64,000 bases of DNA from Mycoplasma phocimorsus (GTDB taxonomy: Bacteria; Bacillota_I; Bacilli_A; Mycoplasmatales; Metamycoplasmataceae), in NCBI RefSeq assembly GCF_030077875.1, contig NZ_JASEJT010000005.1:62001-126000 (forward strand), written 5' to 3'. Shown in pieces: positions 1 to 14,312 of this stretch (its first letter is position 1; every line of letters begins with the position of its first letter). The translations under genes were made by a program, and so were the position numbers. The notes under the pieces were generated by a model. The model worked only from the letters and a program-made list of their open reading frames with translations, was not told the origin of the DNA and searched no databases.

Positions 1-2503
1 ACTATAAATTATTTTTTGATATAAAACGTATTAAAAAACAATTTTGTGGAAGCGTTGAGATATTTGGTGAAGCTATTAACAATAATATTTTTATTCATCA
101 AAAAAGCTTAGAAATTAAAAGTGTTAAACACCAAGGGAAAGAACTTAATTTTAAAGTAAATAATGATGAACATGAAATAGAAATTGAGTTAAATTTTATT
201 GGTAAAACTTCAATTTATATTGAATTTTGTGGAAAAATTACTGACAATATGGTTGGTATATATCCTTCATATTATCAAATAAAAGGAAATAAAAAAGAAA
301 TAATTTCAACTCAATTTCAATCGCATTTTGCAAGAGAAGCATTTCCATGTATTGATGAACCAGCCGCAAAAGCAACATTTGATTTATCATTAACTTTTGA
401 TAATCAAACTTCTGAAGATATTGCACTTTCTAATATGCCTGAAATAGAAATTGAACAGCGTCAAAAAACTGGTATTTATAAATTTGCTAAAACACCTAAA
501 ATGTCATCATACTTACTAGCATTTGTAATTGGTGAATTACAATCAATTGAAACATTAACTAATAATGGAACTAAAGTAGCAATTTATAGCACTAAAGCAC
601 ATAATATCAATAATCTAAAAATCGCATTAAAATATGCTAAAGAATCAATAGAATTTTATGAAAGATTTTTTAATATAAAATACCCACTACCACAATCATT
701 TCATGTAGCGTTACCAGACTTTTCGGCCGGAGCTATGGAAAATTGAGGTTTAGTTACTTATCGTGAAGTTTATTTATTGGCAAATGAAAGCGCATCAGTA
801 AGTAGCAAACAAGGTATTGCTCTTGTAGTAGCCCATGAAGTTGCTCACCAATGGTTCGGTAATTTAGTAACTATGAAATGATGAGATGATCTTTGATTAA
901 ATGAAAGTTTTGCAAATATGATGGAATATGTATGTGTTGATCATATAGAACCAAAATGAAACATTATTGAAGATTTTCAATCTTCAGGAGTTTTACCAGC
1001 ATTAAAACGCGATGCTACTGATGGTGTTCAATCAGTTCATGTTGAAGTTAATCATCCTGATGAAATTAATACATTATTCGATTCAGCTATAGTTTATGCT
1101 AAAGGTAGCAGATTAATGCATATGTTAATGAGATGATTAGGTAAAGAAAACTTCTCTAAAGGATTACACAATTACTTTTTAAAACACAGTTATTCAAATA
1201 CTATTGGCGATAACCTTTGAGAACAATTATCTGCAGTATCGAATCGTGATGTTAAATCATTTATGAGTAGTTGATTAAATCAACCAGGCTATCCTCTTGT
1301 AACTAGCAAAGTTATTAATAATAAATTAATTATTTCACAAAAACAATTTTTTATTGGAAGTTTTGAAAATAAAAATAGAATTTGACATATTCCACTTAAT
1401 TCAAATTGAAAAGGAATTCCTGAAATTTTAAATAAAGAAGAAATTATTATTGAGAATTATTCAAAACTTAAAAAAGAAAATAAAGATGTTTTTAGATTAA
1501 ATACAAATAATACAGCCCACTATATTTGTTTTTATGAAGGTGAATTATTAGATTCAATAATTTCACAATTTAAGCAACTTGATAAAACAAGTAAATTTCA
1601 ATTATTGCAAGATCATAACTTTTTAGCTCAAAGTGGATTAATTTCATATACTATGATTTTAAAATTTTTTAGTGTTTTGAAAAATGAAGATTCGAGCTTA
1701 GTAATAAATATTACAAATAATTTATTAAATTCAATTAAATTATTTGTTGATCATAATTCAAAAGAGGAAAATAAATTAAGAAAATTAAGTTTATTTTTAT
1801 TTAAAAATAATTTTGAGCGTTTAGGTTTATTTAAAAAAGAAAATGAAACTGTTGATGATGAAATAATTAGATCAATTACCCTTTCAAGAATGCTTTTTGC
1901 TAAAGAAAAATCATTAATTGAAACAGCACATGAATTATTTATTAAAAATGAAAATAATTTAGAACAAATTCCTGTATCAGCAAGATATATTATCATAGCT
2001 AACGAAGTTGAAAATTTTGGTAGCATGCAATTATTAGATAAATTAATTCATCTTTATAAAAATACATCTTCACCCTCATTTAAACAAGAGCTTAAGTCAG
2101 CCATAACATCAACACAAGATCTTGAAAATTGTAAATATATTATTAGTTTTTTTAAAGATAAAGATACTATTAAACCTCAAGATCTTCTTTCTTGATTTAT
2201 TTCATTTTTAGCAAAACCACTTTCACAAGATTTAGCATGAAATTGACTTGTCGAAAATTGAACTTGAATTCAAGAAAAATTAGGTGGCGATATGAGTTTT
2301 GATTCATTTGTAGTTCAGCCAGGATCAATTTTAAAATCACAGAAAAATTAGAACAATTTAAAGATTTTTTTATTCCTAAATTATCTAATTTAGCATTAAA
2401 TAGAGCAATTAAAATGAGTATTAATCAGATTGAAGCAAAAGTAAAATTAATTAATAAAGAAAAAGAATTAATAAACGAAAAATTAATGAAACTCGATTTA
2501 TAA
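1..2503 (+). CDS. M1-family aminopeptidase (PepN-like), 5'-partial, 3' frameshift
   Basis: Zinc metallopeptidase that removes N-terminal residues from peptides, probably in the cytoplasm for amino-acid recovery. The frame is open from base 3, so the true start lies outside the window. The substrate motif GAMEN (about 733-747) is followed by Trp encoded by TGA. The zinc motif HEVAHQW with the downstream Glu of NESFAN follows at about 838-910, and a Tyr-containing FDSAIVYAKGS segment at about 1080-1110. The frame reaches TAG at 2349-2351. In the next frame, lines 2330-2503 encode the expected helical C-terminus of the family (starting ITEKLEQFKDFF) up to TAA at 2501-2503. A single missing A in the AAAA run near 2332-2335 explains the break. 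Either the gene is frameshifted here or the assembly has a homopolymer error. The strict open frame ends at 2351. Confidence 0.9.
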
Positions 2504-2536
2504 TTAATTTTTTAATTTATATAATAAAAAACAATT

Positions 2537-2579
2537 AAAAACTTAAGTAGGTACTATAAATTCCTTACTTAAGTTTTTT
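2537..2579. terminator. Bidirectional terminator hairpin
   Basis: Perfect 13-bp inverted repeat: AAAAACTTAAGTA pairs with TACTTAAGTTTTT around a 16-nt loop. A/T runs on both sides let it end the aminopeptidase transcript (+) and the MFS transporter transcript (-), which converge here. Confidence 0.85.
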
Positions 2580-2662
2580 AAATTTATAAAATTACGTAAT
2601 TTTTTTTAATATTACTTTTGCATGATTAAAGCCATTAATTTAATGTGTAATTTTATTTATTA

Positions 2663-4081
2663 TTATGCATTTTCTAATGTTCTTCATCTGTGGCTAGTTT
2701 TACCAAGTTTTTTAATTTCCTTTACATTTGAAATATAAACAACAAATGCAGCTAATAAACCAATTAATGCAATACCCAAACAAATTAATAAAATAATTTG
2801 GTATCCTAAAATTGACGTGTTTCTACTCCCTTCTTCAGTATAGTGTTTACCTACTACGGCAGTAATTTGGTATAATCATGCATCTGTTGAAAACCCAATA
2901 AATGATAAAACACCAATACTTGAAGCGTATGTATTTTTTTCAAGGTGAATTTCGCCAATTTGCGTATATCTTAATGTAACCATTGTTCATGAAAGGATGC
3001 CAGTCATAATAAATAAAATAGCACATAAAATAATTACTCAAAGTTTCATCGTTTCATCAGTTGGAGCCGCAAAACCAAGTAGAATTAGTGAACCTACTAT
3101 GAGAATTCCAATTCCTGTAGCAATAATTAAAAATAAAATATACGATTTAAATTTATCAGCCCATTTACCTACAAATGTTGATACAAGTGCTCTTAGCGCA
3201 TATGTTCTAATTCCGCCTAATATAGTCACTAATATCATAGGCGCAAGAAATGCATTTTGCATTAATTGTACCAAGTAATATGCAAATACGCTTTGAAATG
3301 TATACATACCCATTAAGAAAATTGAAAGACCTCATAATTTTCAATTTTTCATTGATGTAAAAATTTTTATTAATTCTTTTTTGATTTTAGTTCATGATAA
3401 TTTTTCTATACTTTTTTCTATTGGCTTTTCAGACACAAAAAATAATATTAAAAATGAACTAGTAATTAATAATGTGGCAATTAAAAAAGCATATACAGCA
3501 AAAGGTAAAGCCCTTTGCTCCGTATTTACCACAACAGGTGATCATAATGTCGTAATTAAAACGCCAGTTAAAAATATAAATAACACACCTAATAATCCAC
3601 TAGCAGTTCCTTCGATTCCGTATGCAAGCCCCTGATTTTCTTTAGTAGTTTGTTGTGAAACTAATTTTCAAAGTGGCGTTCAGAATACTAAAGTTGTACT
3701 TATTCCTCATAATGCTCAAATTGTAGCATATTGAGCAAATAATGTAGTTTGTGTAATTTTTGAATTATTTGATTCAAGAATAACAACTCCAAATCAAATT
3801 GTTAAAAGACCAGTTGAAAATACCGCAGATCATAAAAGCCATTTCGAACTAAATTTATTAGCAAGAAACCCCCCAGGCAATTGTGTAATTAAAGTAACAT
3901 AACCAATTATTGAGGTCAAAGTTGCTACTTGATCTTCAGATATATTTAAATATAAGTGTAAATTTGGAATTATATTTTTAATATAATATGGAGCTGCAAT
4001 AACAAATACATCAGCAGCAGCTAAAATAATTAAAGCAATAATCTGCCTTGGCGTCATTCCATGTAATAAAAGCTTTTTCAT
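2663..4081 (-). CDS. MFS transporter, 472 aa
   Basis: Major facilitator secondary transporter in the cytoplasmic membrane; the substrate cannot be told from sequence. About 12 hydrophobic segments are visible. The first, after [12 protein letters not shown], leads to an MFS loop-2/3-like [12 protein letters not shown] (about residues 68-80), and a basic region (about 215-240) divides the two halves. The length is normal for the superfamily. The start is the ATG at 4081; the upstream 330 bp hold no other gene. It is transcribed alone and converges with the aminopeptidase on a shared terminator. The UhpC/NarK-type relatives named in some mycoplasma annotations are possible, but no diagnostic substrate motif was seen. 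Confidence 0.85.
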
Positions 4082-4371
4082 TTTTTCCTTTATTTAAATT
4101 TTTACAAATAATAAGCATTAGTTGTTCAGTTAATTTTACTAGTTGCTGATTATTACGTCGCAATATAATAGTGTCAATAATTTTTTTATATTTGTAGAAC
4201 AATTTTTAATACAACTATTTATAACTGTCTACATCTTTTTATTTACATGTAAATTTTTAATTACAAAAAAATAAATAATATTTTGTTATTTTTGCATCAA
4301 AAAAAAGTCATTTTAAACAAACACATGAAATATATAAAAATAAAATAAAATATCTACCAAAAATTTTTGAA
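4082..4371. promoter_or_regulatory. Intergenic region upstream of MFS gene with a 14-bp palindrome
   Basis: No gene is supported here. The region must hold the promoter of the minus-strand MFS gene. A perfect palindrome ATTTACATGTAAAT lies at 4241-4254, about 160 bp upstream of the start codon. It could be an operator, or chance symmetry in AT-rich DNA. Confidence 0.3.
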
Positions 4372-4410
4372 AAAACTTAAAGCATTTATTATTTTGCTTT
4401 AAGTTTTTTT
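4371..4410. terminator. Terminator hairpin after the deaminase gene
   Basis: Inverted repeat AAAAACTTAAAGCA / TGCTTTAAGTTTTT (14 bp, 10-nt loop) directly follows the stop codon of the minus-strand deaminase. The T-run on the minus strand supports factor-independent termination. Confidence 0.85.
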
Positions 4411-5678
4411 TATTTAAATTTTTTCGTAATGTTATTTACAATTTTAATAGTTTTATTAATTTCATTTTGATTAATTATTTTAAATTTCTTATTTTCATAT
4501 AGTATTTTACCATTAACTATTGTTGTATCAACATCATATCCAGTTGTTGAAAAAATAATTGAATTAACAATATTATTATTTGGCGTATGTGAAATGTTAC
4601 TAATATCAATAATAATTAAATCAGCCAAATAATCTTTTTTAATTCTACCAAGATTATTATATCCAAGTGCTTTAGCGCCATTAACTGTTGCCATTTCAAT
4701 AATTTTTCTTGCATCAAGCCCCTTAGGATTATTTTCCTTTAACTTGCTTACAAGTGAAGCAAATTTCATTTCCTGAAACATATCTAGAGTATTATTTGAA
4801 CTTGGCCCATCATTTCCAATTGAAACATTAATACCTCTTTTTAAATATTCATTTACACCCATTATTCCACTTGCTAATTTTGCGTTAGAAATTGGACAAT
4901 GTACTAATGAAACATTTTTATTTTCAATTAAATGTAAATCAGCATTACTAATTCAAATTGAATGAGCTAAAATTAAATGTCTTTCTAAATATCCCAAATC
5001 ATTTAATAATTGCAATTGAGTTTTTTTAAAATCTTTAATACATTTTTTTGAATCATTTTTTGTTTCGTTTAAATGAATATGAATTGGTAATTTAAGCTCT
5101 TTAGAAAGATTAAGTGCAAGCTTTAAACCGTTTTTATTATTAGTATAAGTAGCATGTGGAGCAATATTAAAACTAATTAGTTCTGTTTTATTATTTCTAA
5201 CTAAGTTATAAATTTCTTCAACAACATTTTGGTCAGAATTAGCCGTTCCTCTTCCAATCATTGCTCTAATTTTTAACTCATCAGCCGCTTTTACAATTGA
5301 TTCTGTAAAAAAATACATATCATTAAAAGCTGTTGTACCATTTTGAATCATTTCAATAATCCCGATTTTGGCGCCATAATAAATATCTTCTTTAGATAAT
5401 TTATCTTCTACTGGAAAAACATTTTTAAATAATCACTCTTCCAAAGAAATATCATCACTAAAATTACGAAGTAAAGTCATAGCTATATGTGTATGTGAAT
5501 TAATTAGCCCAGGCATAACAACTTTATTTTTAGCATTAATTATTTTATCCGGTACAAATGGAATTTTTTTACCCACATGAACTATTTTGTTTTTTTCAAT
5601 ATATACATGTGAATTTTTTAACACATCAAAATTTTCATTTACAGTAATAATAGTTGCATTTTTAATTCATATTTTCAT
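4410..5678 (-). CDS. Amidohydrolase, MtaD/SsnA-like nucleoside deaminase, 422 aa
   Basis: Metal-dependent deaminase of the amidohydrolase superfamily. The closest described activity is deamination of methylthioadenosine or S-adenosylhomocysteine, so a role in purine salvage is likely but not proven. Metal and active-site motifs appear in the usual order: GLINSHTHIAM (about residues 57-67), HIHLNET (about 197), HCPISNAKLASG (about 260) and NDGPSSNN (about 287), each carrying the expected His or Asp. The length fits the family (420-450 aa). The start ATG at 5678 begins a short beta-rich segment typical of the N-terminal composite domain. The gene stands alone between a terminator and a 306-bp AT-rich gap. 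Confidence 0.85.
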
Positions 5679-5984
5679 TATTTAATTATAAAATAAATAA
5701 AAATCAATATATTTAATAAAAAATTGAAAATATATTAGCGTTATTTTCAAAATTTTTTTTAACTTAAAATCAAAAATAAATATAAAAAATAATTTATACT
5801 GTAATAAAATTATTTAAAATGATTAATATAATTTAGCTTATATTAAAAAAAGTTTTTATATATTAATATAAATAAAAAAGAGAATAAATATACTTGAAGC
5901 TTATATTTTATTTATTTATGCATTAAAATTAAATTAAATAAAATATTAAACAAATATTAATATTATTTGATATTCGTTTTTTTA
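5679..5984. other. AT-rich intergenic gap
   Basis: Roughly 300 bp with no supported gene, strong hairpin or repeat. It must contain the promoter of the minus-strand deaminase and the 3' end of the membrane-protein transcript. Confidence 0.5.
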
Positions 5985-6914
5985 TTATCTAGAAGAAAGT
6001 TTAAATATTACTTCATTGGTTTTTTGTTTTTCTTTTAAAAAAAGCGTTCCAATTTTCTTATGTATTTTATAATTATCATTGTCATATACATCGATCATTT
6101 TTTTATTATTTTTATCATAAAAATTTCATAAATATATATGTACAGAATAACTGTCATATACTGATTTTTCTGTATTAGTTTCTTTTTCTTTTATTTTTTC
6201 ATCCTTTTCATAAAATAAAATTAATCTATTATTTTCAAATGATTTTGCTTTATATTTAAATTCAAAAAAAACATTTCCATCTTCAAATTTTATATAATTT
6301 TCTAAATTTTCATATTCGGCATAACTTTTTTCTGTGTCATTATTTTTTTCTTCTGAATATTTAAAAACTCTCCACTTTCCACCTGTTTTGTTTGGATCTA
6401 TAGGTTTAAATTCGAATGTATAAATTGATTTAGCTTTTAAATCTTCTTCAAGTTCTTTAGCAGCATTTATTCTATCATTTTTATCTTTAATACTTTTATA
6501 CACACTATAGCTTAATCCTGAAATCGTAGCTAAACCAACAACGCCATATAATGCCCCTAAAAAAGCAGTATTACGATTTGAAAATAAATTAAATAATCTG
6601 CTTAAAAATGAACTACTAGTTTTTGTAAAATTATTACTAGCCGTGTCAAAAGTTTTTAAAATTCCGTTAACTTTATGTAAAACGTGGTCTTGGGTTTCTT
6701 GTAGTTTAAATTCAGATTGAATTACTTCTGGTAAAGTATTTTCTGTTTTAACACTATTTTCAATTAAGTAATTAGTTTTAATATCATTGCTATTTTGTTT
6801 TTCAATTTTAGGAAATTTATTATTTTGATAATTAATACTTAATAAAAATGAACTCAATGAAACAAAAGAAATTGTTAAAGTAGTAAAAAACTTAATAAAC
6901 TTTTTATTTTTCAT
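5985..6914 (-). CDS. Hypothetical exported membrane protein with two hydrophobic segments, 309 aa
   Basis: Function not recognised. The N-terminus has a basic start and a hydrophobic stretch (about residues 9-27) but no lipobox Cys. A low-complexity Asn/Lys/Glu-rich linker follows. A second Gly-rich hydrophobic segment (GALYGVVGLATISGLSY, about 128-145) then precedes a charged C-terminal domain rich in aromatic residues. This layout (signal, linker, Gly-rich membrane segment, C-terminal domain) matches the lipoprotein at 25721-26776 and, loosely, the large lipoproteins at 22-50 kb. The start ATG at 6914 is preceded by AAGGGAATGCA. It is a single-gene transcript with long gaps on both sides. 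Confidence 0.75.
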
Positions 6915-7184
6915 TGCATTCCCTTTTTATTTATTGAATATTTCTATTAATTATATATAGAAAATATAAATTATTATATTAGTATGTAGTTATTAATTAA
7001 ATTAAAATAATTATTTATTTTAAAATACAGTTTTATTCTTATTAGTGGAATATTTTATAAATAAATAAAAATATTTATTTATATTATGATAAATTGTTAT
7101 AAAACAAAACGTTTTATATTAAATTTTTGGTATATCAGTTTACTTTAATAAATATTATTAATGCACACCAAAAAAATTTGAATT
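6915..7184. other. AT-rich intergenic gap
   Basis: No gene is supported. The part next to 6915 should contain the promoter of the minus-strand membrane protein; the part next to 7185 follows the ATP synthase terminator. Confidence 0.5.
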
Positions 7185-7213
7185 AAAAAACACCACAGCA
7201 AGCCGCCATGATG
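7185..7213 (-). terminator. Terminator of the ATP synthase operon
   Basis: On the minus strand CATCATGGC, loop GGCTT, GCTGTGGTG form a 9-bp stem with three G-U pairs, followed by TTTTTT. It lies about 80 nt beyond atpC and is the most GC-rich short stretch in the neighbourhood. Confidence 0.75.
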
Positions 7214-7294
7214 CAAAATAATTTTATGTTAAAATTTAATGTTCTAGGTTAAAATTTATAGATGTTATTTTTTTTATTTTAGTATAAAATATTT

Positions 7295-9950
<2,656 letters not shown>

Positions 9951-9951
<1 letters not shown>

Positions 9952-11537
9952 TATTTAACACCAGCTATTTCAAGGATATCGGCAGGAATTTTAGCATAGT
10001 GAGTTGAATCATAATTTGGAATTGAAGTTATAAAATCATTTACTAATTTAACCAAAAGAATAACTGATTTTGTATAGACATCACTAGTTCAATCACCAGC
10101 AGTTTTTACCTCTTTATAAAGTTTTAAGCCTTCATCAGTTGTTTTAAAGTATCTAATAATTTCTTTTTTAAATGCTCTAATTTCTTCTTTAGGAATTGGG
10201 TTAATAATTCTCTCTCTAATAGCCAAAAGAATTATTGCTTGAATAGTTTGTGAAATATGAGAATATTGTTCTTGTTTTAACATTTCATATACTTTAGCAC
10301 CAAAATCCAAAATATTTTTTGTTGAAGCATCTAAATCTGAACCAAATTGAGAAAATGCTAGCATTTCATTATATTGAGCCAAATTTAATTTCAATGACCC
10401 AGACATTTTTTTGATTAATTTTGTTTGTGCTGAAGAACCAACACGAGAAACTGAATAACTAACATCAACTGCAGGCCTTTGTCCAGAGTTAAATAAGCTT
10501 TCTTTTGTAAATATTTGTCCATCAGTAATAGAAATTACGTTTGTTGGAATATAGGCAGAAATATCACCTTGTTGTGTTTCAACAATTGGTAAAGCAGTAA
10601 TTGAACCACCACCATATTCCTCATTAACTCTAGCAGCACGTTCTAATAATTGAGAGTGTAGATAAAAAACATCTCCAGGGTAAGCTTCACGACCAGGTGG
10701 ACGACGTAATAATAATGAAAGAGTTCTATAAGCAATAGCATGTTTAGATAAATCATCATAAACAATAAGAACATCCTTGCCTTTTGACATTCAATATTCT
10801 GAAATAGCCACTCCTGTATATGGAGCAATATATTGCATAGGTGCTAATTCGCTAGCGCCAGCAACGACAACTGTTGTATATTTCATAGCGCCTGTATCTG
10901 TAAGTTTTTTAACAACTTGTGCAACAGTTGAATTTTTTTGTCCTATAGCAACATAAACACAATTAACGTTTTTATTTGCTTGATTAATTATTGTATCAAT
11001 AGCAATGGCTGTCTTACCAGTTTCGCGATCACCAATAATAAGTTCACGTTGACCCTTTCCAATTGGAATCATTGAGTCAATAACCATAATTCCAGTAGCT
11101 AAAGGTTGATCAACAGATTTTCTTGACATAACTCCTGGCGCAACTGTAAATATTTCTCTAAATTTTTTAGAAGAAATTTCCCCTTTACCATCAATAGGAT
11201 TTCCAAGAGCATCAACAACTCTACCTAACAATTTTGATCCAACTCTTGTTGAAGCAACTTCATAAGTTCTTCTAACTGGAGCTCCTTCAATAAGATTTGT
11301 ATCATTACCTAAAATCGCAACTCCAACATAATCTTCTTCTAAATTAAGAGCAAGACCATAAGTATTTTCGCCAAGAATTACGATTTCACCATTTTTAACT
11401 TTATTAATACCACTAACATTAGCGATACCATCACCTATAGTGATTATTTTACCTACCTCATTTAAATCAACAGTAGATTTAAAACTTCTAATTTTATCTT
11501 TTATGATGGCAGATATTTCGCTAGCTTTAACTCTCAT
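9951..11537 (-). CDS. atpA: ATP synthase F1 subunit alpha
   Basis: Non-catalytic nucleotide-binding subunit of F1, 528 aa. The P-loop [13 protein letters not shown] lies near residue 170, and [20 protein letters not shown] is the alpha signature with its Arg finger. One TGA-encoded Trp lies at about 10791. A GTG six bases upstream is in frame, but ATG 11537 is preferred because AGGAGG ends 5 nt before it. It overlaps atpH by 11 nt and atpG by 1 nt. Confidence 0.97.
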
Positions 11538-12081
11538 CTCCACCTCCTAGTAATTGTGATTTAATTGTTGATAATTGATGTGATATATTTTTTTCAATAA
11601 TTTTATCAGCAAGTATTATTCTAAATCCAGAAACAATATTCTTATCAATTTTATTTTTTAGGAAAACTTTTTTTTCTTCTTGTTTTGATAATTTTTCCTC
11701 AAATTTTTTAATAGTTTCTTTATCTAAAGGCATTGTTGTAAAAATAATACCTTCTTGAATACCCTCATATTTATTTAAACTTACTATTACATTTTCAAAA
11801 ATATAACGAATATGCTTACTTAAATGATTTTGTACTATAACTTTAATTGTATTCAAAAATAGTTCATCATAATCCTTAAAAATTTCATCAATAAATTTTT
11901 CTTTTTCATCAAAATGTAATATTTCAGAATCAATTGCTAAGTAATCAATAATTTCAGGCTTTTCATCTAATTCTTCAAGAAAATCATGAATTTCTTTGTT
12001 TAATTGTGAAACTTTTTTTGTTTCAACAGCCAATTCATATATAGCATATGAATAGCTTAAGTATGAATTTTTTAAAGCCAT
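11527..12081 (-). CDS. atpH: ATP synthase F1 subunit delta
   Basis: Peripheral-stalk subunit joining F1 to the b subunits, 184 aa and mostly helical. The N-terminal domain ([18 protein letters not shown]) and the weakly conserved C-terminal [20 protein letters not shown] are typical of OSCP/delta. Identification rests on those motifs plus its place between atpF and atpA. The start overlaps the atpF stop by 1 nt and the end overlaps atpA by 11 nt. Confidence 0.92.
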   Translation of the reverse strand: MALKNSYLSYSYAIYELAVETKKVSQLNKEIHDFLEELDEKPEIIDYLAIDSEILHFDEKEKFIDEIFKDYDELFLNTIKVIVQNHLSKHIRYIFENVIVSLNKYEGIQEGIIFTTMPLDKETIKKFEEKLSKQEEKKVFLKNKIDKNIVSGFRIILADKIIEKNISHQLSTIKSQLLGGGDES

Positions 12082-12587
12082 TATTTAAAGAAGTCCTCAA
12101 TTAATTTTTTTTCATTTTCGGGGCGTAATTCTTTTTCGACTAATTTATTTGCTAATTCAAAAGCTACATCAATAATTGCCTGTTTTGAATTTTTTTCAAA
12201 TTTAACTTTTTCATTTTCAATTTCAATTTCAGCTTGATGTTTAATTCTTTCAGCTTCATTTTGAGCAATATTTGTATATTGAATAATTACTTTTTCAGCT
12301 TCAAATTTTGCTTTATTTACAATTTCTGACGCTTTAATTTTAGCGTCAATTAACTTTTCTTGAGATTCATTACGATCTTCTAAAGCTTTTTGTCTATCCT
12401 CAATTGAGTTTTTAATATTATCTGCAATGAATTTTCTTCTTTTTTCAACCATTCTTTTAACAGGGTTATAAAAGAAAACACTTAAAAATAAAAAAGTTAT
12501 TAGAAATGCAATAATAGTTGCAATTAAAAGAGGGAGATTAGGAAAAATCTGTTGAAATCTTTCCGTAATGTTAATATTATTCTCCAT
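12081..12587 (-). CDS. atpF: ATP synthase Fo subunit b
   Basis: Peripheral-stalk subunit, 168 aa. One membrane helix (about residues 16-40) leads into a long charged helix rich in Lys, Glu and Gln that forms the stator coiled coil. Unlike the lipidated b subunits described for some mycoplasmas, no Cys lipobox is present at the N-terminus. It lies 12 nt downstream of atpE. Confidence 0.93.
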   Translation of the reverse strand: MENNINITERFQQIFPNLPLLIATIIAFLITFLFLSVFFYNPVKRMVEKRRKFIADNIKNSIEDRQKALEDRNESQEKLIDAKIKASEIVNKAKFEAEKVIIQYTNIAQNEAERIKHQAEIEIENEKVKFEKNSKQAIIDVAFELANKLVEKELRPENEKKLIEDFFK

Positions 12588-12599
12588 TTTTACCTCTTA

Positions 12600-12833
12600 T
12601 TATTTAATTTTTGAGAATAACATAACTGCAACAATGAATGCATATAAAGCAGCAGATTCACTAATAGCTAAAGCAATAATTAAAACTGTTCTAATTTTAG
12701 AAGCTGCTTCAGGATTTCTACCAACAGCTTCTGACGCTCTACCAGCTGATATACCTTGACCAATACCTGTGCCAACAACACCAAGTGCAGCAATACCAGC
12801 ACCAATTGCTACTAAACCGTTATTTATATCCAT
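12600..12833 (-). CDS. atpE: ATP synthase Fo subunit c
   Basis: Proteolipid that forms the rotor ring, 77 aa, two membrane helices joined by the polar loop GRNPEA (residues 38-43). The ion-carrying carboxylate is Glu59 in AISESAALY. Gln26, Ser60 and Tyr64 occupy positions that bind Na+ in the Ilyobacter c-ring, so sodium coupling is possible. ATG 12833 is preceded by AAGGAG. It is third in the operon, after the AtpI-like gene and atpB. Confidence 0.96.
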   Translation of the reverse strand: MDINNGLVAIGAGIAALGVVGTGIGQGISAGRASEAVGRNPEAASKIRTVLIIALAISESAALYAFIVAVMLFSKIK

Positions 12834-12843
12834 TTTTTTCTCC

Positions 12844-13629
12844 TTAATATATAGCTGCTTGATTTTTTTGAATATTTACAGCCTTTTCTTTATGATTTGT
12901 CATTTCAGTGGCTTCTGAAACTTCTAGAGTTCATGAAATTGTAGTAATCATCATGAACACATATGCTTGTATTATAGAACCAAAAATATCAAAATACAAG
13001 TGTAAGAATGGAGTGAATATTGGGGCAAACATAAATTTCATAAAAAATGAAATAGTTGTACTTTCTCCTAATATCATTGTTCCTATTCAACCAAAAAATT
13101 GGTAACCTAATAAAACCATTGTTGTTCCACCAATAATATTTCCAAACATACGTAAACTTAATGTTAAAAGAGGTGTAAACTGACCAATTAAATCAAGTGG
13201 TTGCTTAACATATCTTAAAAAGAAACGATGTTTTTGGTAGGATAAACCAATAATATATATACCTATTCAAGAAATAAATGCCAAGAACAAAGGAATTGTA
13301 TAACTAGTTGCAATACCTTCAAACCCAACAATTTGAATAATATTTCCCAAAACAATAAAAGTAAATATTGAAAATATCAATGGGGCAGCTTTTGGCAGTT
13401 TTTTTTCTGAAACTTCTTCAAAAGTATTATTAACAAAGTTATAATAACCTTCAGCAATAATTGCAATACTACTTAAAGGAACTTCATCTTCTTTAATATT
13501 TCGGACCTTGAAATAAACTACTAGTGAAATAATTATTGCTAATAATGTCACTATAATTAATGAAAATACAATCGGATAATCAACTAATGTTGTATATTGT
13601 GTAATTCTTGAATATTGATCTTTAGGCAT
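12844..13629 (-). CDS. atpB: ATP synthase Fo subunit a
   Basis: Stator channel subunit, 261 aa, about six membrane helices. The essential Arg lies in LSLRMFGNIIGG (about residue 169), next to the Asn-Gly pattern of the family. Several TGA codons encode Trp. The first 8 nt overlap the end of the AtpI-like gene, which supports a single operon. The C-terminal tail past the last helix is hydrophilic. Confidence 0.93.
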
Positions 13630-14008
13630 TAACTCTCCTTTCTATTGAAGCTATAATAATGATTGGAATGTTTAAGGAAATAGCTATAATAAAAGTTACA
13701 AAGTTAATACTTCCAAATAATATATTGTTGTTTGTTTTTTGGTTAATAAAAAAAACAATAAAAAGTAGTATTAATAGAATTGCTAAAATAAAAAAAAGTC
13801 TTAATATACTAATAATAATAAATGATGCTTTTGCAACATTTACACTTTTAGATATATATAAAATAGATGATAAACTTATTAGTGAGAAAATAATCCCAAG
13901 CCCAAACCCATTTAATCAGCTATTATTAATTTTTAAAAAAAATAGCAATAGAATTACTATTATCCAATTTATTCTAAATCATCATTGTCATATTTTTTTT
14001 ATATTCAT
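13622..14008 (-). CDS. AtpI-like membrane protein at head of atp operon, 128 aa
   Basis: Small, very hydrophobic protein with about four membrane helices (near residues 14-26, 35-52, 65-88 and 100-122), first in the ATP synthase operon. Position and topology match AtpI, thought to assist c-ring assembly, and the equivalent unnamed gene upstream of atpB in other mycoplasmas. There is no strong sequence signature. The frame uses several TGA Trp codons (QWW near the start) and overlaps atpB by 8 nt. The start ATG at 14008 is the first in frame. Confidence 0.75.
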
Positions 14009-14310
14009 GACTTCTTAATTTTAATACTTTTTTAATTAATATAAAAATATATTATTTAAATATTTATTAATTTAAAAAGATAATACAAAAAGCATAAAAA
14101 CAAAATAAAAAAATATTGATTACAAAAAAATAATTATTAATTTTAATTTTTTTATTAATGTTAATATTTCTTAGTTTTTAAAAGTTTTTATATTTTTATA
14201 ATAAAAATATCATTCCTTGTATTTTATATTTAATTAAAACATAATTAATTTTTTGAATTTTAAACAATATATTAAAATATATAAAAATTTTAATTTTTTA
14301 TATAATATTA
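14009..14310. promoter_or_regulatory. Divergent promoter region between atp operon and rplJL
   Basis: Extremely AT-rich, no gene. The right edge carries TATAAT at 14301-14306, a good -10 box for rplJ that places the RNA start at the base of the L10 leader. The left part must hold the atp operon promoter on the minus strand. Confidence 0.6.
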
Positions 14311-14312
14311 AA

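Noticed and set aside
2997-3635. Plus-strand ORFs of 84-93 codons opposite the MFS gene
   Set aside because: Antisense shadows of membrane-helix codons; no ribosome site or family similarity, while the minus strand reads a complete transporter.
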